A stretch of DNA of 42,003 nt from CAZTEB01 sp964612735 (GCA_964612735.1 CAZTEB010000003.1:1-42003); one strand, 5' to 3'; shown: positions 1 through 9,394, numbered from the stretch's first letter. Program-made: numbers and translations. Notes: a model not told the origin generated them from the letters alone.

Positions 1-2
1 AG

Positions 3-866
3 GTGTGTGACCAACGCAATGCTGCAGGCGACTTTGTTAATGTAGAAGGTGGCTATGGCGCCTGTCTTGCTGGTTGCACCGTCACACCACTAGCTACAGT
101 CACAGCTGATGAGGGCGACCATGAACCTAGAATTTTAGGTGGCGTACTAGGCAAGCTGATGCGCAACATCCAACTCAATCTTAGAGTAGTCGGCAGCAAA
201 GGCTACAACTACATCGCCTCTTGCAAAACAACTGAGGAATTTCTTCTCGGCAAATGTAGTGGCAACTACAGCGGTGGCGTGGCAGCTGGAACTTCAGAAG
301 ACATTGCCGCTGGCCATAGTACAAGTCAATGTATCGAAGTTTGGGTAGATGGTAGCGATGCCAATCGCTATGCCAATAGACTCAGATCCAACCTGTTATG
401 GCAACAACAACCCAGTGATTCGTTTGCCGGTTGGGCCGCGTATTATCGAGGCACCCCTGAAAACCAATTCTTGTTTGGAACTTGTGGTGGTCAGCGTTGC
501 TACGACTACATCATCGACCAAGTGCTAGCTCAAAGCGACATAAACCCGTACTTGGCCATCGCAATTGCGCTCAATGAAACCGGTGGTCTAATCAGCAATA
601 ACCCCGATGGCAGTGGCCCTCACTTCGGCTGTGCTCCTGGAAGGCACGAGTCTATTGAGATAAAGCTGCAGTGCATGATAGACACGCTTAATAACTATCG
701 CACCCGAGATACCTTGAATGATAACGAAGCGCTTGAGAAGTATGGCTATGTGGGTGGCTATAATAATAGCAATCTCAACAAAATAATTGGTATCTTGAGC
801 AACTTTACCTATGATGGTGTCTGTTCTGCACAAAATACGCCGCCTGCCGCGAGCACGCAGCAGTAG
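3..866 (+). CDS. Secreted cysteine-rich protein with C-terminal lysozyme-like (transglycosylase/glucosaminidase-type) domain, 5' partial
   Basis: The frame is open to the window edge. A GTG lies at position 3, but the first residues do not look like a signal peptide, so the gene almost certainly begins outside the window. The visible 287 residues are rich in Cys and in Gly/Asn/Ser, typical of an extracytoplasmic protein. From about residue 155 on, the pattern fits a lysozyme-fold muramidase: a helix (YDYIIDQVLAQSDINPYLA) followed by AIALNETGG, whose Glu is the expected catalytic acid, then a Gly/Asn-rich stretch with further Cys and a C-terminal helix ending in a short Pro/Ala/Thr/Gln tail. 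The inferred role is local cleavage of peptidoglycan for the T4SS-like apparatus encoded downstream. It converges with the next gene, with 9 nt between the stops. The assignment rests on motif pattern only; the exact glycosidase family is open. Confidence 0.55.
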   Translation: MCDQRNAAGDFVNVEGGYGACLAGCTVTPLATVTADEGDHEPRILGGVLGKLMRNIQLNLRVVGSKGYNYIASCKTTEEFLLGKCSGNYSGGVAAGTSEDIAAGHSTSQCIEVWVDGSDANRYANRLRSNLLWQQQPSDSFAGWAAYYRGTPENQFLFGTCGGQRCYDYIIDQVLAQSDINPYLAIAIALNETGGLISNNPDGSGPHFGCAPGRHESIEIKLQCMIDTLNNYRTRDTLNDNEALEKYGYVGGYNNSNLNKIIGILSNFTYDGVCSAQNTPPAASTQQ

Positions 867-875
867 CTGTATCAC

Positions 876-1787
876 TTACTTGGAAAGTAGTGACCCCTCA
901 CCTGGCTGATGATCAAGACCGCCAGCCTTAGTTGTTTTGGCTTTTTTTGGTTTTACCTGGGGAATCTCCCGGGGAATACTAGAAACTACACCGTCGCTTG
1001 CAACCACAGTAGGTTCTTTTTGATTCACATGGTTCTTGAGCTCAGAACCAACTCTTGAGAGTCGACGGGCACCTGATCTCATCAAGTGTGCCACCACTTC
1101 AAAAGTATCTGCTGTTGTCGTCAGTGACTTAAAGCTCTGAGTACCTTGCTCAATTCCAGCTAGCAGATTGGTAGCCGCGTCACCATCTATTTGATAACCC
1201 AACTTCTTGAGCAAGCCTGCCGCTCCCTCACTGAGCGAAGTACTACCAGATACATCCAGCTTGACATGACCAATACTCGGCTCAAAAGTATGAAGCGTCA
1301 CTACCGCAGCTTGTTCGTAGAGCTGTTCGTAACCAGTGTAGAGATGCTCGAGCGCATCGTACTGATGCACCCCAACTAAAAAAATCATGTCAGCATCAGC
1401 ACCTGTGTAATCAAACTGCACTGTTTTGGCATCGAGTGGCTCGTGGCCTTTCTGAGGCTTGATCACCAAGTAAAAAGTCGAGTTGTCATCGCTGATGTGA
1501 TAACTCACCTTATCTACAGCGCTCTGCTGATACGCAAAGCTAACTGACAAGTTTTTACTGCCCAACTGCTGCTTCACTTCATCTACACCAGGTAACGACG
1601 AAAATTCTTCAGAAAGTGCATCCGGCGAAGCTAGTACCACTTGCTTGCCTTGAAGCTGAAGAGCATTGCTAAGCGCCAGTGCAGAAGCCACTTGATCTAA
1701 GCTTGGCGACGCACCCAATAGAACCAAGGCCGAATTGACGTCAGCCAGCAACGATTGTAGTTGTTCTACTTTTTCTTGAGAGATCAT
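876..1787 (-). CDS. DHH/NrnA-like phosphoesterase-fold protein with degenerate active site
   Basis: The 303-aa protein follows the layout of DHH-DHHA1 (oligoribonuclease NrnA/RecJ-like) proteins, but every metal-binding motif is altered. Motif I, normally HxxPDxD, reads GASPSLD (residues 25-31). The motif II region reads DMIFLVGV (133-140). The DHH triad position reads LHT (165-167). The following DT motif reads GIEQGTQSF (211-219). The ends of strands and the spacing (SEGAAGLLKKLGYQID, TADTFEVVAHLMRSGAR) are kept, so the fold is probably intact while phosphodiesterase activity is probably lost. The tail after residue 250 is basic and low in complexity. I chose the ATG at 1787 rather than 1817 because an extended -10 (TGA-TATAAC, 1798-1803 for the hexamer) sits 10 nt upstream of it. 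The protein is divergent from the VirB6-like gene. A nucleotide-sensing or scaffold role is possible but unproven. Confidence 0.6.
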   Translation of the reverse strand: MISQEKVEQLQSLLADVNSALVLLGASPSLDQVASALALSNALQLQGKQVVLASPDALSEEFSSLPGVDEVKQQLGSKNLSVSFAYQQSAVDKVSYHISDDNSTFYLVIKPQKGHEPLDAKTVQFDYTGADADMIFLVGVHQYDALEHLYTGYEQLYEQAAVVTLHTFEPSIGHVKLDVSGSTSLSEGAAGLLKKLGYQIDGDAATNLLAGIEQGTQSFKSLTTTADTFEVVAHLMRSGARRLSRVGSELKNHVNQKEPTVVASDGVVSSIPREIPQVKPKKAKTTKAGGLDHQPGEGSLLSK

Positions 1788-1925
1788 GGACTGAACAGTT
1801 ATATCAAAGTAGATCATTGCGCCACAAGTGGTAACAAGTATGTAAAACTATATCACTACAAAAAGATGTTATCGGACGAACGCTGCTTTTATTTTGCCAA
1901 GTACTTGAGTACAATACAGCTTACC

Positions 1926-3623
1926 ATGACCTCACCGGCTCATCGATTTAAGTTATTGACTGCAAGCTTCTCCACCCTCTTTCTAACTGGCTTACTAGTT
2001 GCTACGACAATCGCTTTCACCCCTCAAGTTTTCGCGCAAGTTCAACAACAAGACATGATTGATTCTGGTGCCGAAGAAGGCGCCATCGGCAGAAACGACG
2101 CCATCGGCATTCCCTCATCAAAGCGACTTAAGAAGGGTCTTGAAGAGGCTGACTCACTCGGAAAAGTGAACATCGACTCTACTACCTACAAGATATATGA
2201 GGGTTTTAGCAACTCAATCATCGACGGCGTAACTGGCTTTGCCACCGCGGACGGCGGTCAAGAGTTAGGTGCCGTTCAATCATTAGGCAGCTACATCACC
2301 TTCATGTACCGCACACCAGCAGCCGACACTCAAACCTACGTAGCCGACTTACTAGACTCAGCTGGCGTAGCAGTCGCTCAACCGGCATATGCTCAGGGCG
2401 TAGGCTTCTCATCTCTGACTCCCATCCTAGACACTTGGAAAATCTTCCGAAACATTGCCTACCTAATGTTTGTGCTGATTTTCTTAGTCATCGGCTTTAT
2501 GATCATGTTCCGACAAAAAATTGGTGGCCAAACAGTGGTCACGGCCCAACAAGCTATTCCCAACATCATCGTGGCATTAATCACCGTCACCTTTTCATAT
2601 GCCATCGCGGGACTACTCATTGATGCCATGTATCTTCTGATGTTTTTAATGTTGACGGTATTTGGCGTCGAAGACATCATTAGCTTCAACTTATTTGAGA
2701 TGGGTGCCAAGCTAGTAGCTGGCGGTGGGGCCGACGCGTTTCAAGCCGTGTCTGGCTTCATAGACGCTTCTATCGGCGGAGGATTAATAGATAAAATTGA
2801 TTTTATCCTCGCTGGATCTGGCGGATTGCTGGCAGCCCTCGTGATTGCCATAGCCATCATGATCGGCATTTTTAGATTATTTTTCGAATTACTCAAGACC
2901 TACATCTCGATCATCATCAGCATTGCCTTAGCTCCTCTACTCTTGATGTTAGGCGCCATCCCTGGTAGAAATACTTTTGGCGGCTGGCTCAAAGGGCTCG
3001 TGGGCAACCTAGCAGCTTTTCCAGTAGTACTACTAATACTCATTATTTATCACAAACTCACCGGTAGCCTTTCTGGAGCTGCGATCCCCAGTGGCACTGG
3101 TATTGAACAAGGTGGCTTTTCACCTCCGTTCATTGTGGGCATCGCTGGCAGTGGACTACTCAGCTTCTTACTCGGTCTCGGCATGATACTAATCATGACC
3201 GACCTCGTCATTCAAGCTAAAAAAGCCATGGGTGCCGGCGGCGGCGTGTTCGAGCAGTTCGGCCAGAACGTAGCAGATGCGTTGAAGAAGGGCTACAAGG
3301 GAGAAGAAATCGTGCCCGGACTTGGATTTACTGCACCTAAGAATTGGGGTAAAGATACGCTTGGTGGCTTCAGTGGCGAAAATGCCACTAAAAAACTTGC
3401 AGAGCTATATGGTGGAGTTGGCAGGGGCGTTATCGACCTACCAAGACAGGCCTACATTCAAGGCAGTCTTCGTAGGGGATTTGGCACAGGCTTTTCAAAA
3501 GGTTTTGCAAGGACGGCAAAGTGGGTTGATGACAAACATGTGAGTGAATCTGATTGGGCTAAGAGGACATTGAATGAAAAAGAAGATGAAAAAGGTCAAG
3601 GAAAAAACCAGGTCCCAGCTTAA
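1926..3623 (+). CDS. VirB6/TrbL-like polytopic T4SS membrane protein
   Basis: The 565-aa protein starts with a signal peptide (basic MTSPAHRFK, then a hydrophobic stretch, then a PQVFA cleavage-like site near residue 37). An external segment of about 135 residues follows. Hydrophobic segments lie near residues 176-195, 208-247, 292-348, 359-378 and 402-435, including Gly/Ala/Ile-rich helices such as GGLLAALVIAIAIMIGIF. The hydrophilic C-terminus (after about 435) is Gly/Lys-rich and probably cytoplasmic. A signal peptide, central multi-TM block and charged tail are typical of the VirB6/TrbL-type channel components annotated in Patescibacteria. The ATG at 1926 is preferred over the open frame from 1761 because the signal peptide begins here and a TACAAT -10 box lies 10 nt upstream (1910-1915). 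It probably works with the PrgI and VirB4 proteins at 15.9-20.5 kb. It ends 16 nt from the convergent 1014-aa gene. Confidence 0.7.
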   Translation: MTSPAHRFKLLTASFSTLFLTGLLVATTIAFTPQVFAQVQQQDMIDSGAEEGAIGRNDAIGIPSSKRLKKGLEEADSLGKVNIDSTTYKIYEGFSNSIIDGVTGFATADGGQELGAVQSLGSYITFMYRTPAADTQTYVADLLDSAGVAVAQPAYAQGVGFSSLTPILDTWKIFRNIAYLMFVLIFLVIGFMIMFRQKIGGQTVVTAQQAIPNIIVALITVTFSYAIAGLLIDAMYLLMFLMLTVFGVEDIISFNLFEMGAKLVAGGGADAFQAVSGFIDASIGGGLIDKIDFILAGSGGLLAALVIAIAIMIGIFRLFFELLKTYISIIISIALAPLLLMLGAIPGRNTFGGWLKGLVGNLAAFPVVLLILIIYHKLTGSLSGAAIPSGTGIEQGGFSPPFIVGIAGSGLLSFLLGLGMILIMTDLVIQAKKAMGAGGGVFEQFGQNVADALKKGYKGEEIVPGLGFTAPKNWGKDTLGGFSGENATKKLAELYGGVGRGVIDLPRQAYIQGSLRRGFGTGFSKGFARTAKWVDDKHVSESDWAKRTLNEKEDEKGQGKNQVPA

Positions 3624-3639
3624 TAAAGAAAACTAAGAA

Positions 3640-6600
3640 CTAATGAGACTCCTTTGATTCTTTCTTTACCTCGTGAGCTAGGTAGGGAGGCTTAAACAAG
3701 CGAATTAAACCATATTGGCTAAACTTTGAGCCAAAAACCATCCTTGCTATTCGAATAGTGTTAACTCTACTAGGCATTGTCTCTTCTTTAAGCACCTCTA
3801 CAACATACTTTTCTATTTCATCTAAATACCACACATTAGCAAGTATCTCAGGAATATGATGCCAACTCTCTACTTCCATTTCACCTGTACCTGGGTCAAT
3901 AACTCTAATGTCGTCAGCACCAAGCAAACTCAAAACACCTTTTCTAAAATTAACTAGTAATTGCTGTCTTTGAGCGCTTGAGTACCCTGAGGATTCGTCT
4001 GTGTAAAACCTTAGAGTTGTCGCAGCTCTCTCTATGTCTCTAACAAGAGAAACCCTCAGCTCATCAATATGCTCCACTCTATGATCTGGAGCGATAGGTA
4101 TCGCGTGAGTTCTGCGCTCAGTAGCTCTAAATGTACGAGGTCTAAATGAACCCTGTTTCCCATAATCTAAGGCCCTAAAAACTCTAGAGATGTATAGTCG
4201 GAACATTTTATCTGAAACCTCAGCAGGAAAACCTTCTTTTGCAAGCTTTGCCATACCATAGCCTTTTTTAATAAAATCAATAATTTTTTTCTTTGCTTCC
4301 TCAACTGATAAAGACTCAAGTGGCTCAAAAAGTGCCTGCTCAATCCAAGCAAACCCTTTGGCATCCACATTATAATAGCGCCAATAGTCTGTGAGATCTC
4401 TTTCCATCATAGATTCAAAAGGCGAAGGAAAAAAGGAAGCCTTGCCAACATAGTCTATTCCATGTCTTTGCAGAGCAACATGCTGCTTTGGTTCGATAAT
4501 ACCAAAGAGCTTATCCACATTCTTCTTACCTATTTGCCCCGCCAAATACAACTTTCCCAACCTTCTAAACTCTACAACTTCGTGGGGAACATCCATGTTC
4601 ATTTGGTCAAAAGTCTGCTTAATTACATCATCTGAAAACAATAAAACATTCATCACCCCATGCTTTGGTGTGTTTGGAGTGTTCATAATATTGTACAGAG
4701 CTTGGGATAGCATATTGGTTGCGAGTGGCATAGATTCTTTACCCGCGACGTCATCTTTGAGATTATCTGAATTGTGAGCCATACTGCTGCCCTTTTGACA
4801 AAGTATGCTATATACCTCATCCATCAATCTTCCTGGGCCAACGTTTACTTGCCATGAAAAAAGAAGAAGGTTGTCCAAAAGTTCTTCGCTGCCAATTTGT
4901 TGGCTTTGCTGTAAAAAGTCTGCCTTAGAAACCCCCAACTCAGCAAAGGTTCTATCATAGATTGCATCCACAAATGTGTCACTATTGTTTACATAGCCAT
5001 CGGGGTAAGAATATGTTTTTCCATGCACTACATCTCTTCCCAAGAGTAGCAACATAGCAGCATTTCTCATAGCCCACATCATTTTTGTGATGCCATAGTG
5101 ATTTCTTATTTCTTTTATATCGACTGGTTTTACATAGTTTGCCGCTACTTCACCCAAATTAACAGACTGCACGCCCATTGTAGGACCGTCCATTGTCTTG
5201 AACATGAAATCCCAAATTCCAAGCATATTGCTAGCAAGCTTTTGTTCCATCTCAGGAGCAAGCTCTCTAGATTTTCTGTAGGCATCGTTTGCCTTCTTCA
5301 TATCATCAGACCAGTCACTCCTATTACTGCCGACTGTTACAATCCTTGGTGGCTCTCCAGAAGATCCCATGGCAAAATCTATGAAGGTTCTAAAGCTTTT
5401 TTGAAAGCCATTGCCGACGATCAGCTCATCATCATTGGCCAAATCTATAGCAATGTTATTCAGTGCTTCATCAGTCCTATTTATAATCACCTGCAGATAC
5501 CACTGTTTCTCCTGGAAATTATCTACCTGATTTACCTGGTTCTCTGCGATGAGATCTCGAAGTGCCTCAGCCGCTCGCTGCTTGGACTGTTCAAGCACTC
5601 GTCTGTCAGCTGGCGTGAGTTGGCGCTGTCCCACCATTAGCGCCTCAACTTCATTCCAAACCTCGAAAATAGTCCTGTGTCTGTCAGGAGTTAGGGTAGT
5701 ACTAGCCCAGTCGTATACTAGTCTTTGGGTATGATCATCAAGCTCCGTGCCTTCCCCAATGAGCACTTCAAGGCGAGCATAAGCATCATTGGCAAACTGC
5801 TGAATACGCGCTTCATTGCCAGGGCCCAACTTGACCTCTTTCATAATGCGCAGAATCTCGTCTCTCGCTTGAAGATCTAGATCTTTATTGTCTCGTAAAT
5901 AGCTTATTTGCGTTCTCCTACTAGCCTCATCTAGTTCTAGCGCAGCATCAACATCCTCATTGAGGTTCCTCATGTGTCCAATGCCCCTTTTGAGATCTGC
6001 TAGCCGCTCAGGCGTCATCCCAGTAGCAGTAGCAAATGAGTCTAGATATGTGTCAGATACATCAGCAGCCAAGTCCTCCTTGAGCTGACGTAGCTGTTGC
6101 TCCACAGGAACCAATAGTCGTCGCGAAGTGGTGACTACCGTGGTACCAGCTTGCTGCTCTGCTCGCTCTGCAGCATCCACGAGCGCCTCCAACTCTCGGA
6201 CCTGATCATACGTAACGCCGCCCCCCGGAGCTCCAAGCTCATCTGCTTTTTTCTCTGCTTGATATAGTGCTTCAAAAAAGGGCTCAACATCATCTGGTTG
6301 CGACCAGTGAGCTTCTGTGCGCAGTCTATGAATGATGCCAGCAGCAGCAAAAAAATCTCTAATTTGATCGATCGTTACATCATCAGGCTGCGCTCTTCTC
6401 CATGCTTCAAAAGTGTCGTAGATTGCACCAAGGCTTTGATGCTCTTGATCGACAATTTTGACTTCATCGCTGCGAATGTCGGCAGCTCTTTTTTGGGCCT
6501 CTTGTTTATATAACGCTGCTGCTTCTCTATTTTTCTCTTCTGTGTTTGTAGCATCAGCCATGATGTCTCGCATTTTTTGCACAGTAGCATCCCTAAGCGC

Positions 6601-6684
6601 ATCTACATCATTAAATGCTACAAAATAACGCTTTGCAGCATCTTGGATTGCTGCTTTCTCACGTGGATCAAGTATCTCTACCAT
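3640..6684 (-). CDS. Large soluble helical protein of unknown family (1014 aa)
   Basis: I do not recognise a family. No signal peptide or membrane segment is visible. Residues 1 to about 400 are highly charged and helical (Glu/Arg/Ala/Gln-rich, coiled-coil-like, for example the EEKNREAAALYKQEAQKRAA stretch). Residues from about 430 to the end look globular, with aromatic-rich segments (MLGIWDFMFKTMDGP; DLTDYWRYYNVDAKGFAWIE). No nucleotide-binding or catalytic signature is recognisable. It begins 21 nt after the stop of the 877-aa gene, without a clear promoter, and is probably co-transcribed with it. The part encoding the C-terminal two thirds (about 3640-5500) is visibly more AT-rich than the part encoding the N-terminus, which may indicate a mosaic origin. 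Its position among T4SS-like genes suggests a cytoplasmic partner of that machine; this is inference. Confidence 0.6.
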   Translation of the reverse strand: MVEILDPREKAAIQDAAKRYFVAFNDVDALRDATVQKMRDIMADATNTEEKNREAAALYKQEAQKRAADIRSDEVKIVDQEHQSLGAIYDTFEAWRRAQPDDVTIDQIRDFFAAAGIIHRLRTEAHWSQPDDVEPFFEALYQAEKKADELGAPGGGVTYDQVRELEALVDAAERAEQQAGTTVVTTSRRLLVPVEQQLRQLKEDLAADVSDTYLDSFATATGMTPERLADLKRGIGHMRNLNEDVDAALELDEASRRTQISYLRDNKDLDLQARDEILRIMKEVKLGPGNEARIQQFANDAYARLEVLIGEGTELDDHTQRLVYDWASTTLTPDRHRTIFEVWNEVEALMVGQRQLTPADRRVLEQSKQRAAEALRDLIAENQVNQVDNFQEKQWYLQVIINRTDEALNNIAIDLANDDELIVGNGFQKSFRTFIDFAMGSSGEPPRIVTVGSNRSDWSDDMKKANDAYRKSRELAPEMEQKLASNMLGIWDFMFKTMDGPTMGVQSVNLGEVAANYVKPVDIKEIRNHYGITKMMWAMRNAAMLLLLGRDVVHGKTYSYPDGYVNNSDTFVDAIYDRTFAELGVSKADFLQQSQQIGSEELLDNLLLFSWQVNVGPGRLMDEVYSILCQKGSSMAHNSDNLKDDVAGKESMPLATNMLSQALYNIMNTPNTPKHGVMNVLLFSDDVIKQTFDQMNMDVPHEVVEFRRLGKLYLAGQIGKKNVDKLFGIIEPKQHVALQRHGIDYVGKASFFPSPFESMMERDLTDYWRYYNVDAKGFAWIEQALFEPLESLSVEEAKKKIIDFIKKGYGMAKLAKEGFPAEVSDKMFRLYISRVFRALDYGKQGSFRPRTFRATERRTHAIPIAPDHRVEHIDELRVSLVRDIERAATTLRFYTDESSGYSSAQRQQLLVNFRKGVLSLLGADDIRVIDPGTGEMEVESWHHIPEILANVWYLDEIEKYVVEVLKEETMPSRVNTIRIARMVFGSKFSQYGLIRLFKPPYLAHEVKKESKESH

Positions 6685-6705
6685 ATGTGCTATCTCACAA
6701 TGTTT

Positions 6706-9339
6706 CTAAAAACCTGGGTCAAACAAACTGTCCGCTGGTGGTGTTTGAACTCGGCTATCAACTGGCTGAGCATCCCCCTTAGTCACCGGCTGCCCATCTT
6801 GCCTCAATGATTCCTCTGCATCGGGCTGAGGCGTGGGAGCAGCTGCAGCTTCATCCACCTCCACCTGATTCAGCATAGCTGATCGAGGAGAGCTGGTCGG
6901 CGGCTTGAACTGGTCATAATCATCTTTTTGATCTCCTTGACCATCATCTTCAGGCGCCTCCGCTTGATCAAAATCATCTTGCAGAAAAGAACCATCGGGT
7001 AGGGGACGACGAGGTTTTTGATAAGGTGGCTGTGGAGGCGGTTGTGCCACATCAAGAGGCGTGGGGGCGGACTGGAACAGCTGATTGTCACCTGATGACT
7101 CATCATCACTTCGGCCAGCTTCTTGAGAGAGACTATTGGCTTTGTTTACTAGGTTAGTTGCTTCGACAAGCAGCGGAAATGGCCCACCACTAAGGCGAAT
7201 AAACCTATTGGAGCCAACCTTACTAAACACAGACCTCACGCCATTTGTTACAACTCTCCAAATCTTAGCCCTTTTACCCTCAACTTCCTCTTCCTCTCGA
7301 AGAGCCGCCGCTCTCCTCACTGCCTCATCGCTGTCACCCCAAAAGCTGTCTTCCCTGGTGTCACCTTCTCCATCCTCAGGCAGACCCCAATCCAAATAAT
7401 CATCGCCCTTGTCAGCACCCTCTTCCATCTCCTTAGCTGGAGCAGACCGAGGTTGTCCAGGCGAGGTGGGAACATCCGGCACTGGTCTCCGAGGGTCATT
7501 GTTCGCACCATACTCAGCACCGTACTTCAAAGCTTCAGCAAGCCAGGGCTCGTGAAAGAAGTCGCGCACTAGACTTTGATCTGCCACAGAAGCAAGGGCG
7601 GCTTTTAGCTTATCGTACGTCTTTATAGAAGTATCATTCAGGGCATATGTAGTGTCCAGATCCTGGACTCCATACTCTTCGCGAGCTAGTTTGGCAAACA
7701 CAGCAAGCAATCCACTTGACTCGTTTGACCGATCCCTCCAAAAAGTAGTCTCCTGACCAAATATGATTACATCATGAACAAAATCTTTTACGGAAACAAA
7801 AAAGCCATGGCTTACTTTGCCAGCAGCCTCCATGAGGGGTTGATATCGAGCAAGATCAGTGGAGTACTTCTGTTCCTGAGCAGCAACAATCCTTCTAAAT
7901 TGTTCGCGGGCCGTCTGGATAATTGATCTATCCTCAAGGAACCAATCAACAGACCGGCGGGCTTGCTCTGTTTGATCAGTAAATAAATCTCTGTACGTAC
8001 TGCCTGCCAAAAATGCCATAAAGTTAGAAAAAGATCTTCTTTGCTCTACTCCAGAAAAATTCCTAACAACGCTAGTAAGTAAGTCGAGACTGCCTAGAAA
8101 CGCGTGAAAATACTTTGCCTGCTCTGGATTCAACTCACTGGGGATATTTCCCGTCTGCAAGCCTTCGATCAGCTCATCAGAAAAACCTATGTCCTTGAGC
8201 ACTTGGATGGCTTTTTCTTTTTTAGCAGCGATCTCTGGGTGCTCGAGTGTGCCAGCGTTAGCCCGCGCTTCCTCTAATTCCCGAAGCAATTCTTCGCGCG
8301 TTTCACTACCCCACTGCAATCTACTATTTGCATCATCCAACTGTGACTGCAAATTTGCGATTTGGTCGCGAAGTTCCACCACGGCAGCGTTGATGGATTC
8401 GCCGTGTTGTTCCGTAGTAGATGCGCTGCCAGCCGGATTGATCTCACTTTTTCGAACTTGACTCTCGAGCAAAGACAATGAGAAATCGAGAATTCCCAAG
8501 AGTCTCTTCTCCTGAGCAATGGAGTTTGCATTAGATTCAGAACCAACGCTGTCCTGATCAACTCTCGACAGTTGACCCCACTTGGCAGCAATATAGTTTT
8601 GCGCCGCAATTATTTGGCCCTGGTCGTCTTCAGAGATGCTACCTTGCTTAATTTTTTTTTGCAGCGCCTCTATTGCGCTCTGAAGCTGAATGTTGTCCTC
8701 AATCAGGACGGTTGCTTCTGGTGCAGCATCGAGTTGGCGTTGGTCATCATCCTCATCAACAACCACTGCTTCCATCTCCTGCGTGGTAAATTCGTCGTCC
8801 TCAGCGGGAGGGAACAGATCTTTAAGACGATCCACAGCAACTTCTGCATCAGAGTCCTCGTCTTCAGCTCCCCCCCTAGTCGTCAGCGACACTTCAGACT
8901 GGCCTTGTCCGTCACCAACAGCTGCGGATGAATTTACTACTGAAGCATCTTCCCGACCTTCATTCATCCATGCTTTTATCTGGTCGTAGCTTAGACCAGC
9001 ATCAGCTAAAGCTCTTTCTGCGCCAGCTATAATCTTGGCACTTGAGCCTTGCTGGTCATCGTTGTCCAAAGCCTTTAGCTCCTCGGTCAGCTGAAAGATC
9101 ATGGCCATGTTTTTCTTGTCTTTATCTTTACCATGTGTAAAATTAAAAAGCTGACCCCTAATAAACCTAGTCTTCTCATCAGGGGTTTGTTTGGACTTTA
9201 ACTCTTCGTAAAAATTGAGGATTTGCTGCTCTACATCAGCAGTTAAATAGAGGTTTAGAAACTCCTCCGCACTCTGCGGAGCTGATGCCGCGACGACTTC
9301 ATGTCTAGCGATAGTTGGATCTTCTGGAAAATTAGCCAT
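6706..9339 (-). CDS. Large acidic coiled-coil and disordered protein of unknown family (877 aa)
   Basis: No family is recognised. The order is: an N-terminal helical region (1-150); an acidic low-complexity stretch with Asp/Glu runs (about 155-215); a coiled coil around 330-390 (AVVELRDQIANLQSQLDDAN, then charged heptad-like sequence); a globular helical middle (about 400-640); a positively charged segment with the hydrophobic patch around FIRLSGGPFPLLVEATNLV (about 720-750); and a Pro/Asp/Gln-rich disordered tail ending in DSLFDPGF. No signal peptide or clear TM segment is visible. Start: ATG 9339, preceded by AGAGG at Shine-Dalgarno distance and by a TATAAT box at 9359-9364. It is second in the minus-strand series 346 aa, 877 aa, 1014 aa. 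The alternating charged, coiled and disordered composition fits a scaffold or adaptor; that is inference. Confidence 0.6.
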   Translation of the reverse strand: MANFPEDPTIARHEVVAASAPQSAEEFLNLYLTADVEQQILNFYEELKSKQTPDEKTRFIRGQLFNFTHGKDKDKKNMAMIFQLTEELKALDNDDQQGSSAKIIAGAERALADAGLSYDQIKAWMNEGREDASVVNSSAAVGDGQGQSEVSLTTRGGAEDEDSDAEVAVDRLKDLFPPAEDDEFTTQEMEAVVVDEDDDQRQLDAAPEATVLIEDNIQLQSAIEALQKKIKQGSISEDDQGQIIAAQNYIAAKWGQLSRVDQDSVGSESNANSIAQEKRLLGILDFSLSLLESQVRKSEINPAGSASTTEQHGESINAAVVELRDQIANLQSQLDDANSRLQWGSETREELLRELEEARANAGTLEHPEIAAKKEKAIQVLKDIGFSDELIEGLQTGNIPSELNPEQAKYFHAFLGSLDLLTSVVRNFSGVEQRRSFSNFMAFLAGSTYRDLFTDQTEQARRSVDWFLEDRSIIQTAREQFRRIVAAQEQKYSTDLARYQPLMEAAGKVSHGFFVSVKDFVHDVIIFGQETTFWRDRSNESSGLLAVFAKLAREEYGVQDLDTTYALNDTSIKTYDKLKAALASVADQSLVRDFFHEPWLAEALKYGAEYGANNDPRRPVPDVPTSPGQPRSAPAKEMEEGADKGDDYLDWGLPEDGEGDTREDSFWGDSDEAVRRAAALREEEEVEGKRAKIWRVVTNGVRSVFSKVGSNRFIRLSGGPFPLLVEATNLVNKANSLSQEAGRSDDESSGDNQLFQSAPTPLDVAQPPPQPPYQKPRRPLPDGSFLQDDFDQAEAPEDDGQGDQKDDYDQFKPPTSSPRSAMLNQVEVDEAAAAPTPQPDAEESLRQDGQPVTKGDAQPVDSRVQTPPADSLFDPGF

Positions 9340-9358
9340 AACAAACCTCTATCCTCAA

Positions 9359-9364
9359 ATTATA
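9359..9364 (-). promoter_or_regulatory. -10 box (TATAAT) of the 877-aa gene
   Basis: A perfect TATAAT on the minus strand lies 19 nt upstream of ATG 9339. This predicts a leader of about 13 nt that includes an AGAGG ribosome-binding site. The -35 position falls within a hairpin sequence (9370-9394) and is poor (TGGTGT). Confidence 0.5.
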
Positions 9365-9369
9365 CACAA

Positions 9370-9394
9370 CCCACTGCCTGGACACCAGGCTGGG
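9370..9394 (-). terminator. Hairpin between the 346-aa and 877-aa genes (terminator or operator)
   Basis: GCCTGG and CCAGGC (9376-9381 and 9385-9390) form a perfect 6-bp stem with a 3-nt loop. CCCA (9370-9373) and TGGG (9391-9394) extend it by 4 bp across a 2-nt bulge. On the minus strand it lies downstream of the 346-aa gene and is followed by T-rich TTGTGTATAATTT, so it could terminate that transcript. It also overlaps the spacer and -35 region of the next promoter, so an operator is an alternative. Confidence 0.4.

Noticed and set aside
876..1787. Active oligoribonuclease NrnA
   Set aside because: All metal-ligand motifs are replaced, so naming it as an active nuclease is not supported.
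1761..1925. N-terminal extension of the VirB6-like protein
   Set aside because: The extension overlaps the divergent gene start, has odd composition, and the signal peptide plus -10 box point to ATG 1926.
5098..5640. 180-codon plus-strand open frame
   Set aside because: It lies wholly within the 1014-aa gene on the other strand, has atypical composition for this genome and no promoter or start support.
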